Assembly: GCA_947493495.1 (NCBI GenBank)
Contig: CANLRN010000007.1
Location: forward strand, 43,046-107,045
Origin: an uncultured Aquimarina sp.
GTDB lineage: Bacteria; Bacteroidota; Bacteroidia; Flavobacteriales; Flavobacteriaceae
Reading direction: 5' to 3'
DNA: 64,000 nt
Both the position numbers and the translations under genes were made by a program. The notes below the pieces were generated by a model, which did not search any database, had not been told where the DNA came from, and saw only the letters and a list, made by a program, of their open reading frames with translations. Below, piece after piece: positions 27,653 to 37,736 of the stretch; the first letter of the stretch is position 1; the number at the start of each line of letters is the position of its first letter.

Positions 27653-28219
27653 ATGGCAAATACCAGTGATATCAGAAATGGATTATGTATTCGATATAAT
27701 CATGACATCTTTAAAATAATAGAGTTTTTACACGTTAAACCAGGAAAAGGACCTGCTTTTGTACGTACAAAATTAAAAAGTGTTACTTCAGGGAAAGTAA
27801 TTGATAATACTTTTTCTGCAGGACATAAGATTGATGAAGTAAGAGTAGAAACTCATAAATTTCAATACTTATACGCCGAAGGAGATACGTATCATTTCAT
27901 GAATACAGAAGACTATAATCAGATAACATTAGAAAAATCTTCATTGGATGCACCAGGCTTATTAAAAGAAGGAGCAGTAGTAACTGTCATTATTAATTCA
28001 GAAGATCAAATGCCTTTATCGGTAGAAATGCCAGCTAGTGTTATCCTAGAAGTTACATCCACTGAGCCCGGAGTAAAAGGAAATACGGCCACAAATGCAA
28101 CAAAACCAGCTAAGGTAGAAACTGGAGCAGAAGTAATGGTGCCTCTTTTTATCAACGAAGGCGATAAAATAAAGATCGAAACAGAAAAAGGGACTTACAA
28201 AGAACGTATCAAAGAATAA
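27653..28219 (+). CDS. efp: Elongation factor P
   Basis: Translation factor of 188 residues, the usual length, with three beta-barrel domains. It relieves ribosome stalling at proline runs. The tip loop is HVKPGKGPAFVRTK, carrying the lysine that is modified in many bacteria; no modification gene lies nearby. The C-terminal OB domain (MVPLFINEGDKIKIETEKGTY) is intact. It follows lpxA by 39 bases and precedes the second LpxD-like gene by 22 bases, so it is likely part of the lipid A transcript. Confidence 0.97.
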   Translation: MANTSDIRNGLCIRYNHDIFKIIEFLHVKPGKGPAFVRTKLKSVTSGKVIDNTFSAGHKIDEVRVETHKFQYLYAEGDTYHFMNTEDYNQITLEKSSLDAPGLLKEGAVVTVIINSEDQMPLSVEMPASVILEVTSTEPGVKGNTATNATKPAKVETGAEVMVPLFINEGDKIKIETEKGTYKERIKE

Positions 28220-28241
28220 TGTGTAAGCACTAATCCTAAAC

Positions 28242-29180
28242 ATGAAATTTCCAGTACCACATACATTAAAACAGATTGCTACTATTATATCTTCAGAATA
28301 TGTAGGAGCAGCAGATTTTCCGGTATTAGGAATGAATGAAATTCATGTAGTTACACCTGGTGATATTGTTTTTGTAGATCACCCTAAGTATTATGATAAA
28401 GCTCTAGAAAGTGCAGCGACAGTAATTCTTATTAATAAAAAAGTAACTTGCCCAGATGGGAAAGCATTGTTACTATCTGATGATCCTTTCAGAGATTTTA
28501 ATACGCTAACTACTTATTTCAACCCTTTTCAGAAAGCTAAAAACCTAGTATCTGATACCGCCGTTATAGGGGAAAATACTATAATACAACCTGGAACTTT
28601 TATAGGCAATCAGGTAGTGATTGGTGATCATTGTCATATCCATGGTAATGTAAGTATATATGATGGAACCAGTATTGGTAATAATGTTACTATACATGCA
28701 GGCACCGTTTTAGGTGGGGATGCGTTCTATTATAAGAAAAGACCAGAAGGCTATGATAAACTAATTTCTGGGGGTAATATTATTATTGAAGACCATGTAG
28801 ATTTAGGATCTTTATGCACTATCGATAGAGGTGTCACAGGAAATACAACCATAAAAGAAGGAACTAAAATAGACAATCAAGTACATATTGGCCACGATAC
28901 AGTAATAGGAAAAAAATGTCTTATAGCTTCGCAAGTAGGTATAGCAGGTTGTGTAATCATTGAGGATGAGGTAACCATATGGGGGCAAGTAGGTGTTACA
29001 AGCGGAATTACAATAGGTACTAAAGCTATCATATCAGCTCAATCTGGTATTAGTAAATCTCTAGAAGGTAATAAGAGTTATTTTGGAACCCCAGCAGATG
29101 ATTTTAGAAAGAAATATAAAGAAATAGCTGCGATTAGACAGATCCCCAAATTAATCGAAAAATTAAAGGATAATGAATAA
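28242..29180 (+). CDS. LpxD-like hexapeptide N-acyltransferase, second copy
   Basis: Acyltransferase of 312 residues, about 30 shorter than the LpxD encoded at 24356. It has an N-terminal domain ([22 protein letters not shown]) and a long hexapeptide beta-helix ([20 protein letters not shown] and onward). A histidine equivalent to the LpxD catalytic base is in [15 protein letters not shown]. Bacteroidota often carry this divergent paralogue next to efp and sucD. Whether it acts in lipid A synthesis or on another UDP-sugar is unknown. The gap to sucD is 155 bases with a promoter-like element. Confidence 0.85.
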   Translation: MKFPVPHTLKQIATIISSEYVGAADFPVLGMNEIHVVTPGDIVFVDHPKYYDKALESAATVILINKKVTCPDGKALLLSDDPFRDFNTLTTYFNPFQKAKNLVSDTAVIGENTIIQPGTFIGNQVVIGDHCHIHGNVSIYDGTSIGNNVTIHAGTVLGGDAFYYKKRPEGYDKLISGGNIIIEDHVDLGSLCTIDRGVTGNTTIKEGTKIDNQVHIGHDTVIGKKCLIASQVGIAGCVIIEDEVTIWGQVGVTSGITIGTKAIISAQSGISKSLEGNKSYFGTPADDFRKKYKEIAAIRQIPKLIEKLKDNE

Positions 29181-29286
29181 ATCAACTAGAGAATAATATA
29201 TCAGATTAAATAATAAGATTTGATTAGTAAATGTTTCTACAAATTAATTCATAATATTTTTTGTTTTTTCATTTCAACTATGTGTT

Positions 29287-29302
29287 CAAAAGTGTACTTT
29301 TG
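29287..29302 (+). promoter_or_regulatory. sucD promoter -7 element inside a palindrome
   Basis: TACTTTTG at 29295-29302 matches TAnnTTTG, 33 bases upstream of the sucD start. It is one arm of a 7-bp inverted repeat (CAAAAGT / ACTTTTG, 29287-29302) with a 2-base centre, which could be an operator. No TTG at the -33 spacing was found. Confidence 0.4.
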
Positions 29303-29335
29303 AGACAGATATAAAATATAAAAAATCATAACGCA

Positions 29336-30208
29336 ATGAGTGTTTTAGTAAATAAAAATTCTAAGATTATAGTTCAGGGATTTACTGGTAGTGAAGGTAC
29401 TTTTCATGCTGGTCAAATGATTGAATATGGTACAAATATCGTAGGAGGGGTAACCCCAGGAAAAGGTGGTCAGACGCATCTGGATAAACCTGTATTTAAT
29501 ACTGTAGAAGAAGCTGTAGAAAAAGTAGGTGCAGATACAACTATTATTTTTGTTCCACCAGCGTTTGCCGCTGATGCTATTATGGAAGCTGCTGATGCTG
29601 GAATCCAAGTGATTATTACAATTACAGAAGGGATACCTGTTGCCGATATGATTAAAGCATCTAATTATATTAAAGATAAAGGTTGTCGCTTAATTGGTCC
29701 TAATTGCCCAGGTGTTATAACCCCAGAAGAAGCTAAAGTTGGTATTATGCCAGGTTTTGTGTTTAAAAAAGGAAATGTAGGTATCGTTTCTAAATCTGGG
29801 ACATTAACCTATGAAGCAGCAGATCAAGTAGTAAAACAAGGTTTAGGAATTACCACTGCGATTGGTATTGGAGGAGATCCTATCATCGGAACCACTACAA
29901 AAGAAGCTGTAGAATTATTGATCAATGACCCAGATACTAGTTGTGTAGTGATGATTGGAGAAATAGGAGGACAGCTAGAAGCAGATGCTGCTAGATGGGT
30001 TAAAGAAAGTGGAACCTCTAAACCTGTAGTAGGTTTTATTGCAGGAGAAACTGCACCAGCTGGCCGTACTATGGGGCATGCTGGAGCTATAGTGGGCGGT
30101 AGTGAAGATACTGCTGCTGCAAAAAAAGCAATTATGAGAGAATGTGGGATTTATGTAGTAGATTCGCCAGCTGAGATAGGCAAAAAAGTTGCCGAAGTAT
30201 TAGGTTAA
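29336..30208 (+). CDS. sucD: Succinyl-CoA ligase (ADP-forming) alpha subunit
   Basis: TCA-cycle enzyme subunit of 290 residues, standard length. The CoA-binding Rossmann domain opens with [20 protein letters not shown], and the phosphorylated active-site histidine is in [13 protein letters not shown] near residue 245. The segments [13 protein letters not shown] and [13 protein letters not shown] are intact. It forms a heterotetramer with SucC, which is not in this window, and makes ATP (or GTP) from succinyl-CoA. A strong terminator follows 45 bases after the stop. Confidence 0.97.
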   Translation: MSVLVNKNSKIIVQGFTGSEGTFHAGQMIEYGTNIVGGVTPGKGGQTHLDKPVFNTVEEAVEKVGADTTIIFVPPAFAADAIMEAADAGIQVIITITEGIPVADMIKASNYIKDKGCRLIGPNCPGVITPEEAKVGIMPGFVFKKGNVGIVSKSGTLTYEAADQVVKQGLGITTAIGIGGDPIIGTTTKEAVELLINDPDTSCVVMIGEIGGQLEADAARWVKESGTSKPVVGFIAGETAPAGRTMGHAGAIVGGSEDTAAAKKAIMRECGIYVVDSPAEIGKKVAEVLG

Positions 30209-30253
30209 AACTTTATAGTATTTCTCTTTAAAGAATACGAACTTTATAAATCA

Positions 30254-30286
30254 AAAATCCATTCAACCTAACGAATGGATTTTTTA
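30254..30286 (+). terminator. Intrinsic terminator after sucD
   Basis: Stem 30254-30264 (AAAATCCATTC) pairs with 30273-30283 (GAATGGATTTT) around an 8-base loop and ends in a T-run. Confidence 0.8.
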
Positions 30287-30288
30287 GT

Positions 30289-30444
30289 TTATAATTTATC
30301 TAAAAGCTCTGATGCTTCTTTAGCTTTATAATTGCTTTGTACTTGTGCTATATTAGACAGAAGTTCTTTCGCTCTTTTTATTTTAGATATAGATATATAG
30401 TTAGAATTATAAGCATTTTTGCTATCATCTCGAAAAAAGCTCCC
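30289..30444 (-). pseudogene. Possible C-terminal gene remnant
   Basis: A minus-strand frame open from 30444 to a TAA at 30289-30291 encodes about 51 residues without any start codon. It reads like a helical C-terminus (SISKIKRAKELLSNIAQVQ, then KAKEASELLDKL). A stop codon (30445-30447) lies directly upstream. It looks like the 3' end of a decayed gene, perhaps helical-repeat-like, but no family can be named. It starts right at the sucD terminator. Confidence 0.35.
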
Positions 30445-30496
30445 CTAGCAGTTTCCCTTTTAGGAGAATTAAAAACTTAACAATAATATTTTATAA

Positions 30497-30832
30497 TCTC
30501 ATATTTCTTGTCTATTTAAGACATTAAGACTAATAATCTATTTTGGCCTGTCTGTAGAGAAGCCTAAACTTTTAGGAATAAACAAATTATCTGTTGAAAG
30601 AGAAGCAACTTATTTTGATTTATATCAATTAGGCAATTACATTGATAATTTAGAGTATATATCTAAAAAATATAACGTAGACATAACTGGAATTAATTTC
30701 GTTTATGGAGTAGATTCTATTTCTAAAAGAACGGTGTTTTTAACACCGAGTATGTATAATAGTGACCTAGATTATAATGAATCTTTTACTATCGAGGGTA
30801 ATACGTTTTTTTTGAAGATGTTTGTGTTTTAG
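30497..30832 (+). pseudogene. Possible 5'-truncated gene remnant
   Basis: A plus-strand frame is open from 30497 to TAG at 30830-30832, about 111 codons, without an ATG near its beginning. The product is soluble and protein-like (LGINKLSVEREATYFDLYQL, YNVDITGINFVYGVDSISK, then RTVFLTPSMYNSDLDYNES), so the frame probably derives from a real gene that lost its 5' end. I do not recognise the family. Together with the minus-strand fragment next to it, it makes the 30.29-30.83 kb gap a zone of decay. Confidence 0.4.
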
Positions 30833-30957
30833 TCGTTTTTACTTTAATTGCATTCATTGTTTAAGAGTATTCTTGTTAAAATATTCATAATTATGATAGT
30901 AGGTATCAGGTTTTTATGCGTTCTTGAAATCTATTCAACAATTAAAAAATCTATTCA

Positions 30958-33942
30958 ATGAAATCATTAAAATTTCTCTTACTATTAACTCTAGTAGTAC
31001 TACTTAGTAATTGTAAGAACTCATCAAATCAAGAAACAACAACCAATACACAATTAGTAGTAGAAACTCATACTGACACGGCAGGCTTTTCTTATGAGAC
31101 TGTAACCAATGATCCTACAGGTTTACGATTATATACCTTAGACAATGGACTAAAAGTATATCTGGGAAAAAATCAGGAAGAACCAAAAATTCAAACATTA
31201 ATTGCTGTACGGGCAGGATCTAAATACGATCCGGCAGATAATACTGGTTTAGCTCATTATTTAGAGCATATGGTATTTAAAGGTACTGATAAAATTGGAA
31301 CCCAAGATTTCGAAAAAGAAAATGTTTTTCTAAAACAGCTCTCTGTTTTATACGAAACTCACAAATCAGAAACAGATTCTGTTAAGAAAAGAGAAATTTA
31401 TAAGAAAATAGATGAAGTTTCTTTGGAAGCTTCTAAAATTTCTATTGCTAATGAATATGATAAAATGGTAAATTCATTAGGTGCAGAAGGGACAAATGCT
31501 TTTACCTCTAATGAACAAACGGTATACGTTAATAAAATACCGGCTAATGAACTTGATAAATGGCTAACGGTAGAAAGTGAACGTTTTAGTAAATTAGTAT
31601 TACGTTTATTTCATACGGAATTAGAAGCGGTATATGAAGAGTTTAATAGAGGGCAAGATAATGATAGATGGAAGCAATATGATGCAGTTTTACAAGGATT
31701 GTATCCTACTCATCCTTATGGGACACAATCCACAATAGGAGTGTCAGAGCATCTTAAAAACCCTTCTATGGAGGCAATTCATGCATATTTTGATAAATAT
31801 TATGTGCCTAATAACATGGCAGTAATATTGGTGGGTGATCTTGATTTTGATGCTACAATTAAGAAGGTGAACGCTTCTTTTGGAGGATATGAAAAGAAAG
31901 AGGTTACTCATCCTACTTTCGAAAAATTAAAACCACTAGCAGCTCCTATAAAAAAAGAAGTATATGGACCTACATCAGAATCAATTTATGTCGCTTTTAG
32001 AACAGAAGGAAAAGGAACAGAACAGGAGGTAATAGTTACTCTAATTGATTATATGCTTGCAAATTCTCAAGCAGGATTAATTGATTTAAATCTTAATCAA
32101 AAACAATTGATACAGAATGCTTCATCATTTACAAATTTTGATAATGACTATGGATTCCATCTATTGTATGGAACACCAAAAGAAGATCAAACACTTGATG
32201 AAGTTAGAGAGCTATTGTTGGCTCAAATAGAGAAAATCAAAAAAGGAGAATTCGAAGAATGGCTTTTAGACGCAGTGGTTAATGATTTACGTTTATCTAA
32301 AATTAGAGAATATGAAAACGGATCTTCTACGGCATATGCATATTTAGATGCTTTTATAGGTTTTCAAGATTGGAAAAACCGTTTGGAAATGTTGGATAAG
32401 ATGAAAGAAATTACCAAACAACAGGTTGTAGCATTTGCTAACAAATTATATGGTAATAATTATGTAGAAGTTCATAAAATTAAAGGCGAAGATAAGAGTA
32501 TTGTGAAGGTTCAAAATCCTGGAATCACTCCAATTGAACTAAATAGAGATAAAGAATCTACTTTTCTTCAAGAATTTAATAAACTAAAAACACCAACATT
32601 GACACCTCAGTTTGTTGACTATAAGTCGGCTATTAAGCAAAGCAAAACAAATAATGGTTTAGAGGTTTCTTATGTTAATAATCCTAATAATGATCTTTTT
32701 GATCTTAATATCATTTTTGATATGGGGAGTGATAATGATCGTAAAATATCACTGGCATCTGGATATTTAGATTATTTAGGAACTGATACATATACACCTG
32801 ATCAATTAAAACAGGAATTTTATAAAATAGGAGTAAGTTATAATGTTTTTGCTACAGATAATAAAACATATATTCGTTTATCTGGTTTAAAAGAAAATTT
32901 GGATGCTGGATTAGTCTTATTAGAACACTTATGGGATAATGCAGTACCAGATCAAAATACGTATACAAAATATGTAGATAACATATTAAAAGGACGTAAA
33001 GACAATAAAACTCAGAAAGGTAACATCTTTTGGAATGGACTTATGAGCTATGGTAAGTACGGAGAGAACTCACGTTTACGTAATATTTATACAGTATCGG
33101 AATTGCAAGCGATGAATCCACAAGAATTAGTAAATAAAGTAAAAGAGTTGCGTAATTTCAAACAACGTATTTTTTATTATGGCAATGATGTTAATGGAGC
33201 AATTGCCTCTTTGGATAAAAATCATATCATAAAAACCGAATTACTAAATTATCCTGAGAAAACTATATATCTAGAAAAAGAAACAGGCGGTAATGTGTAC
33301 TTCGTAGATTATGATATGGTACAGAGCGAGATGCTTTTGCTTGCTAAAGGATCAGAGTTTGATCCAAAGAAAATGGCAGCTTCTAGATTATTTAATACTT
33401 ATTTTGGTAGCGGTTTATCATCAATTGTATTTCAAGAAATAAGAGAATCAAAATCATTAGCTTATTCTGCGTTTTCAAGTTATAGTCAGGGTAGAGAAAA
33501 AGGCGAATCAGATTATGTTATGGCTTATGTTGGTACACAAGCTAATAAAATGCCTCAAGCAGTTGATGCCATGATGGAGTTAATGACGGATATGCCAGAG
33601 GCTGAAGAACAATTTAATCAGGCCAAAGAAGCTACGCTGAAAAAGATCGCAGCACAGCGTATTACCAAATCCAATATTTTTTGGTCCTATGAAAGGTTAA
33701 AAAGAAGAGGAATTGACAACGACAATCGAGAAGAAATGTACAACACCATCAAGAATATGACACTTGCTGATCTCAAAAGATTTTTTGACAATAATATAAA
33801 AGGGGAAAATTATAATGTTCTAGTGATAGGTAATAAAAAGGATGTGGATATGAAAGCACTAGGCAAATTAGGTGTCATTAAAGAATTGGATATTGACTAT
33901 CTTTTTAACTACGAAAAAAACAAAGAAGATTTGAAATTATAG
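30958..33942 (+). CDS. M16 family metallopeptidase lipoprotein
   Basis: Zinc peptidase of 994 residues with a lipoprotein signal (KFLLLLTLVVLLSNCKNSS, lipidated Cys at residue 20). The inverted zinc motif HxxEH is in AHYLEHMVFKGT near residue 101, and the distal glutamate is in LEAVYEEFNRGQDN. The N-terminal M16 pair is therefore catalytic. The second half (from about 560: NNGLEVSYVNNPNNDLFDLN) repeats the fold without HxxEH and should be structural, as in pitrilysin-type proteins. It probably degrades peptides at the envelope; the substrate is unknown. It is monocistronic, with a gap of more than 450 bases downstream. Confidence 0.92.
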   Translation: MKSLKFLLLLTLVVLLSNCKNSSNQETTTNTQLVVETHTDTAGFSYETVTNDPTGLRLYTLDNGLKVYLGKNQEEPKIQTLIAVRAGSKYDPADNTGLAHYLEHMVFKGTDKIGTQDFEKENVFLKQLSVLYETHKSETDSVKKREIYKKIDEVSLEASKISIANEYDKMVNSLGAEGTNAFTSNEQTVYVNKIPANELDKWLTVESERFSKLVLRLFHTELEAVYEEFNRGQDNDRWKQYDAVLQGLYPTHPYGTQSTIGVSEHLKNPSMEAIHAYFDKYYVPNNMAVILVGDLDFDATIKKVNASFGGYEKKEVTHPTFEKLKPLAAPIKKEVYGPTSESIYVAFRTEGKGTEQEVIVTLIDYMLANSQAGLIDLNLNQKQLIQNASSFTNFDNDYGFHLLYGTPKEDQTLDEVRELLLAQIEKIKKGEFEEWLLDAVVNDLRLSKIREYENGSSTAYAYLDAFIGFQDWKNRLEMLDKMKEITKQQVVAFANKLYGNNYVEVHKIKGEDKSIVKVQNPGITPIELNRDKESTFLQEFNKLKTPTLTPQFVDYKSAIKQSKTNNGLEVSYVNNPNNDLFDLNIIFDMGSDNDRKISLASGYLDYLGTDTYTPDQLKQEFYKIGVSYNVFATDNKTYIRLSGLKENLDAGLVLLEHLWDNAVPDQNTYTKYVDNILKGRKDNKTQKGNIFWNGLMSYGKYGENSRLRNIYTVSELQAMNPQELVNKVKELRNFKQRIFYYGNDVNGAIASLDKNHIIKTELLNYPEKTIYLEKETGGNVYFVDYDMVQSEMLLLAKGSEFDPKKMAASRLFNTYFGSGLSSIVFQEIRESKSLAYSAFSSYSQGREKGESDYVMAYVGTQANKMPQAVDAMMELMTDMPEAEEQFNQAKEATLKKIAAQRITKSNIFWSYERLKRRGIDNDNREEMYNTIKNMTLADLKRFFDNNIKGENYNVLVIGNKKDVDMKALGKLGVIKELDIDYLFNYEKNKEDLKL

Positions 33943-34407
33943 CCTATCCAAAATAAAAAATACTTTTTAAAAAATATACCCTGTGAGAAATCACAGGGTT
34001 TATGTGTTGTTGGGCTAGTAGTATTTCTTTTTTAAGCTTAACTAAACAGAATTCTTCTATAAAAAAGATTATTCAGCTTTCATGAACTCTTTTTTTAATA
34101 CAATACATTTTAAAAACTAATTGCAAAGTCTTAATGTATAATGCTATAGGCTACTTATGATTTTGTTATGTATTCTAATAAATGCATCATAGGTATAGAT
34201 ATCTAGCTGAAATTTTCTTAAAAAACGGGTATAGAAATATTTTGAGCTAAATATTTTAAGGGATATAATATTTCGGACTAATCGAGCCAACTTCTCGATA
34301 TAAATCGATACTAATGTTATAGTATCTACTACTATTATGCGTATACGAGTCAGTAGTATTTATTCCCAAACAGTTTAATTAACCTAACTTTTTAAAACGT
34401 ATTATTT
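33943..34407. other. 465-base gap between the M16 peptidase and the T9SS cargo gene
   Basis: Contains the GAAA-loop hairpin and repeat at 33978-34029. The rest is AT-rich without an open frame worth calling. A small inverted TACTACT/AGTAGTA pair near 34327-34362 lies about 60 bases before the next gene and could be an operator, but support is weak. Confidence 0.6.
33978..34029 (+). repeat. Dispersed repeat with hairpin, copy 1
   Basis: Begins with a perfect 9-bp stem (ACCCTGTGA 33978-33986, TCACAGGGT 33991-33999) capped by a GAAA tetraloop and continues TTTATGTGTTGTTGGGCTAG. The same sequence with a handful of changes occurs at 37737-37787. The stem may terminate the M16 transcript, but there is no proper T-run. 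Confidence 0.65.
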
Positions 34408-37400
34408 ATGAAACTAATTACTCAAAAATTATGTTGGATACTACTATTTTATTGTAGTTTTTTAAGTGCTCAAAAGCATACGGATGAAATCAATAAAATT
34501 AATCGTACTACCATACCAATCCTGAATACGGGATGTACCAATATGGATTTTAAAGAAGGTACTGCTGGATGGACCTATCATTGGTCTAACTCATCATATG
34601 GAACAAAACCCTCACAAGATGCTGATGCCAGTTCACAATATGGTAATGCATCACGGTTTATTATTGATCCTGTAACCAATGAAACTCGATTTGAGGTATT
34701 GCCTGCTAACAGTTTTGATATAAGATTAGGACAAGTTATTAAACCTAACGCTGCTGTAGGAGAAAAAGTGCTTCTTATGGGGCGACGAGAAGAAGTTCCA
34801 TCAGGGGGCGGTAATCATGGTGAACCCGCAAGCATTGGACAAGAAGAAGTGTCAAAAAAGTTTACGGTTACTGCACAAAAATCTGCGTTACAATATGGAT
34901 ATGCAATTGTATTTGAACAGCCAGACCACGAAAACCCAAACTCTTTTAGTATTAGTTTAGATGTAAATAACGCTACAGTAACAGGGTGTTCAGAGACCAG
35001 TTTCACGGTAGATATGGCTACATTAAATAATGGTTTTATGGATTCAGCCGTTAACCCAATCGATAAGGTACGCTCCTGGGCTATTAATACTATAGATCTT
35101 TTGTCTATACCAGGTGTTCGGATAGGTTCGGAAGTTACGATCACTTTTAGAAATAGAGATTGTAGTTTAGGGAGCCATGGTTCTTATGCATATATATCAG
35201 CACGTTGTCTACCCCCAACTGAAGTGATATCCGCAACGAATTCAGCAGGTATATGTACAGGGCAATACATTACTTTTGATGCTAATGTAGATGTGTTTCC
35301 AGGAGCAACTACCAAATGGGAAATTTTATCTGGAACAACCGTTATTCACAGATCATATAACAGGACAAGAATTTTCTATAGGTTTGCTCAAGATGGAACA
35401 TATACAGTTAGATTTACTATGGACTCTCCAATGGGAGGCTGTTCGTTAACTAATTCTACTATATTTAAAATGACAAAATGTTGTAAGGACTGTAAGAGCT
35501 CTAACGAAGATATTTTTAATTCTATAAAAGAAACAAATACTTGTGGCAAATATCAAATAACAGTACCTGAAGAAATTCCAAATTGCTATAAAATTATTTT
35601 AAACAGAGAACCAGAGCTACCAATCGAAGTTACTGCAGACATGTTGAATAACGGAGTGTTTACGTTTGATTTTCCTGTAAACGGAGTATATGACATTAGC
35701 ATAGAGTTAATAGATCTTAAAACGGGGAAAGTATGTTATAGTAAAAAGAAAAAAATAACAGTATCATGTTGTGAAAGTTGCAATACATTGGGGACTACTA
35801 TTTTTAATTCTTTAGAATATAGTAGGGTATGTGGAGCATATTATGTAAAAATACCCGAAGTTACTTTCGAGTGTTATAATGTAGAGATAACAACTGGATT
35901 AGATACTACTCTTATTACAGAAGTTCCATATCCTAATGGAATGTTTGTTTTTGATTTTGATCAGAATGGATGGCATGCATTTTCTATCAAGTTGTATGAC
36001 AAACAAACTGGGACTTTGTGTTATAGTAAAGACGATGGTGTGATAGTATATTGTTTACCTCCACCAGTTTGCAAATGGCCAAAAACTATAGGAACTTATA
36101 ATCCTAACGATCCAGAGAATTATGCATCTGAATATGTAAGCGATCTAGCAGAAGATAGTAATGGTAATATTGTTGTCCTAGGAAGATCTCGAATATATGC
36201 CAATATTGAAGGAGTTCCTGTCACAGACGAATCTTATCTGGCAAAGTACACCCCTGAGGGATGTCTTGATGAATTGATAACGATGCCTAACCTTAGGTAT
36301 CCTGTACAGATGGAATTACAGGATGATAATAGTATGATTATATTATCAAGACAAACTAACCCATTTGGTGCAGTAGCCAGAAATTTTTATTTGGAGAAGT
36401 ATACTGATACTGGGCTTCTGATTTGGAGTGTTAGAATAAATTTAGAATTACATATTAATTATGAGGTTATTAAATTTGTTTTACGACCGCAAAATGGAGA
36501 TATCTTTTTAAATCTTACTAATTTGAGAGGAGATGCTCCTAACACTGTTTATGATTCTTCTGGAAGCATAAAAAAGTTTAACCAGTCGGCTGTTTTGAGA
36601 TTTACTAAGACGGGAAGACTTACTTGGTCAGAAGAATTTAATGTACTATCTGGTCCTTTTGGAACACTTGTTACTGATCCTAGAACAATTGATATTGATT
36701 TTGATGAAGCGACTAATGAACTTTGGGTACTATTATATGGAAACGATAGAACTAAATATGAACTCGTAAATCAAGGTATAAATCTTAAGTTTGCTGGTAC
36801 AACTAATCACCTAAGTAAACTTAGATCTGCAGCAATAGGTTTTAGAGTAAATGATGCTTTAAATACAATCTCATATACATCTAGTTTTAATCTGGAGATG
36901 GGAGGAAGTCCAACACATAGAATTGCTGTACAAGCTAATAATGTATATGTTGCAGCAAGAAGGTTTTTAAACCCATTCCAAAGAAATTATATCAATATCT
37001 ATAATAGACAAGGAACTCTCTTAGAAGAAAAATTTATTCCTCATAGAGTGGACGAGATGGAAAGCATGGAGAATACTACAGATATTTTAGTTCATGGAGA
37101 TACAAATAATAGTAATGGATATGGGATTACTAAACTAGCAGGACTTAATCAAGTTTGGAGTCATCATCAACAAACTCATCTTAATAATGTAAATACAAGA
37201 GATCTATTAGAACATTCTGATGGAAAGATTTATCTAGCTGGTAATTTTAATAGAGAAGTTGGCCCTTTTGCTCCACTTGTAGGAGGGTATGACGGATTTA
37301 TTACCCGTTTCAGTAATATTAATGGAACAATTACAACAGGTTTTTTTGCTACTAGAAGCTTAGATGTGAATCAGGTAAAACTTAGTAATTCTAAAATTTC

Positions 37401-37632
37401 AGAGGTAGCAGCAACACCAAACCCATTTGTAGACCAATTTGTGGTTTCCAATAATAGTGATAGTGCTGTTAAGTATATTGAAGTTTATAATATGAGAGGA
37501 ACTATGCTTCGTAAACAAGCTGTAACTAATTCAGAGAGCGTTATGATGTCTGAAGTACCTTCTGGAATCTATTTTGTAAAAGTATATTTTGAAAATGGAA
37601 GTAGAGATACAATCAAAGTAGTTAAAAAATAA
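34408..37632 (+). CDS. Large secreted protein with T9SS type A sorting domain
   Basis: Exported protein of 1074 residues with a signal peptide (KLCWILLFYCSFLSAQ). About residues 270-350 look like a PKD/Ig-like domain. Residues about 356-455 and 456-550 are two copies of a Cys-rich module (CCKDCKSSNEDIFNSI and CCESCNTLGTTIFNSL, each then C(G)..Y..(V/I)..(I/V)P and a final LCYSK or VCYSK). About 560-1000 resembles a beta-propeller-like region with NGNIVVLG and DGKIYLAG strands. The last 75 residues (ATPNPFVDQFVVSNNSDS ... GIYFVKVYFENGSRDTIKVVK) are a type A sorting domain that directs T9SS secretion. No enzymatic motif was seen; an adhesive or surface role is inference. Confidence 0.85.
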   Translation: MKLITQKLCWILLFYCSFLSAQKHTDEINKINRTTIPILNTGCTNMDFKEGTAGWTYHWSNSSYGTKPSQDADASSQYGNASRFIIDPVTNETRFEVLPANSFDIRLGQVIKPNAAVGEKVLLMGRREEVPSGGGNHGEPASIGQEEVSKKFTVTAQKSALQYGYAIVFEQPDHENPNSFSISLDVNNATVTGCSETSFTVDMATLNNGFMDSAVNPIDKVRSWAINTIDLLSIPGVRIGSEVTITFRNRDCSLGSHGSYAYISARCLPPTEVISATNSAGICTGQYITFDANVDVFPGATTKWEILSGTTVIHRSYNRTRIFYRFAQDGTYTVRFTMDSPMGGCSLTNSTIFKMTKCCKDCKSSNEDIFNSIKETNTCGKYQITVPEEIPNCYKIILNREPELPIEVTADMLNNGVFTFDFPVNGVYDISIELIDLKTGKVCYSKKKKITVSCCESCNTLGTTIFNSLEYSRVCGAYYVKIPEVTFECYNVEITTGLDTTLITEVPYPNGMFVFDFDQNGWHAFSIKLYDKQTGTLCYSKDDGVIVYCLPPPVCKWPKTIGTYNPNDPENYASEYVSDLAEDSNGNIVVLGRSRIYANIEGVPVTDESYLAKYTPEGCLDELITMPNLRYPVQMELQDDNSMIILSRQTNPFGAVARNFYLEKYTDTGLLIWSVRINLELHINYEVIKFVLRPQNGDIFLNLTNLRGDAPNTVYDSSGSIKKFNQSAVLRFTKTGRLTWSEEFNVLSGPFGTLVTDPRTIDIDFDEATNELWVLLYGNDRTKYELVNQGINLKFAGTTNHLSKLRSAAIGFRVNDALNTISYTSSFNLEMGGSPTHRIAVQANNVYVAARRFLNPFQRNYINIYNRQGTLLEEKFIPHRVDEMESMENTTDILVHGDTNNSNGYGITKLAGLNQVWSHHQQTHLNNVNTRDLLEHSDGKIYLAGNFNREVGPFAPLVGGYDGFITRFSNINGTITTGFFATRSLDVNQVKLSNSKISEVAATPNPFVDQFVVSNNSDSAVKYIEVYNMRGTMLRKQAVTNSESVMMSEVPSGIYFVKVYFENGSRDTIKVVKK

Positions 37633-37662
37633 TAGACTATAGATTAGTATAGAATGTAAGTC

Positions 37663-37702
37663 AAAAACAGTCATGTCCATAAAAAGGATATGGCTGTTTT
37701 TG
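37663..37702 (+). terminator. Intrinsic terminator after the T9SS cargo gene
   Basis: A 16-bp stem (AAAAACAGTCATGTCC at 37663-37678 with GGATATGGCTGTTTTT at about 37687-37702, two G·U pairs) ends in a T-run, 30 bases after the stop. Confidence 0.82.
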
Positions 37703-37736
37703 TTATTATAAATTTTATAGTTTTTAATAGTTAATA

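Larger units (their letters stand above)
30209..30957. other. 749-base gap between sucD and the M16 peptidase gene
   Basis: Holds the sucD terminator (30254-30286), two remnant reading frames (30289-30444 minus, 30497-30832 plus) and about 125 AT-rich bases before the peptidase gene in which I see no clear promoter. Confidence 0.7.

Noticed and set aside
33978..33999. Reading the GAAA-capped stem as an ordinary terminator only
   Set aside because: There is no proper T-run, and the homology with 37737-37787 extends about 30 bases beyond the stem, so a repeat fits better.
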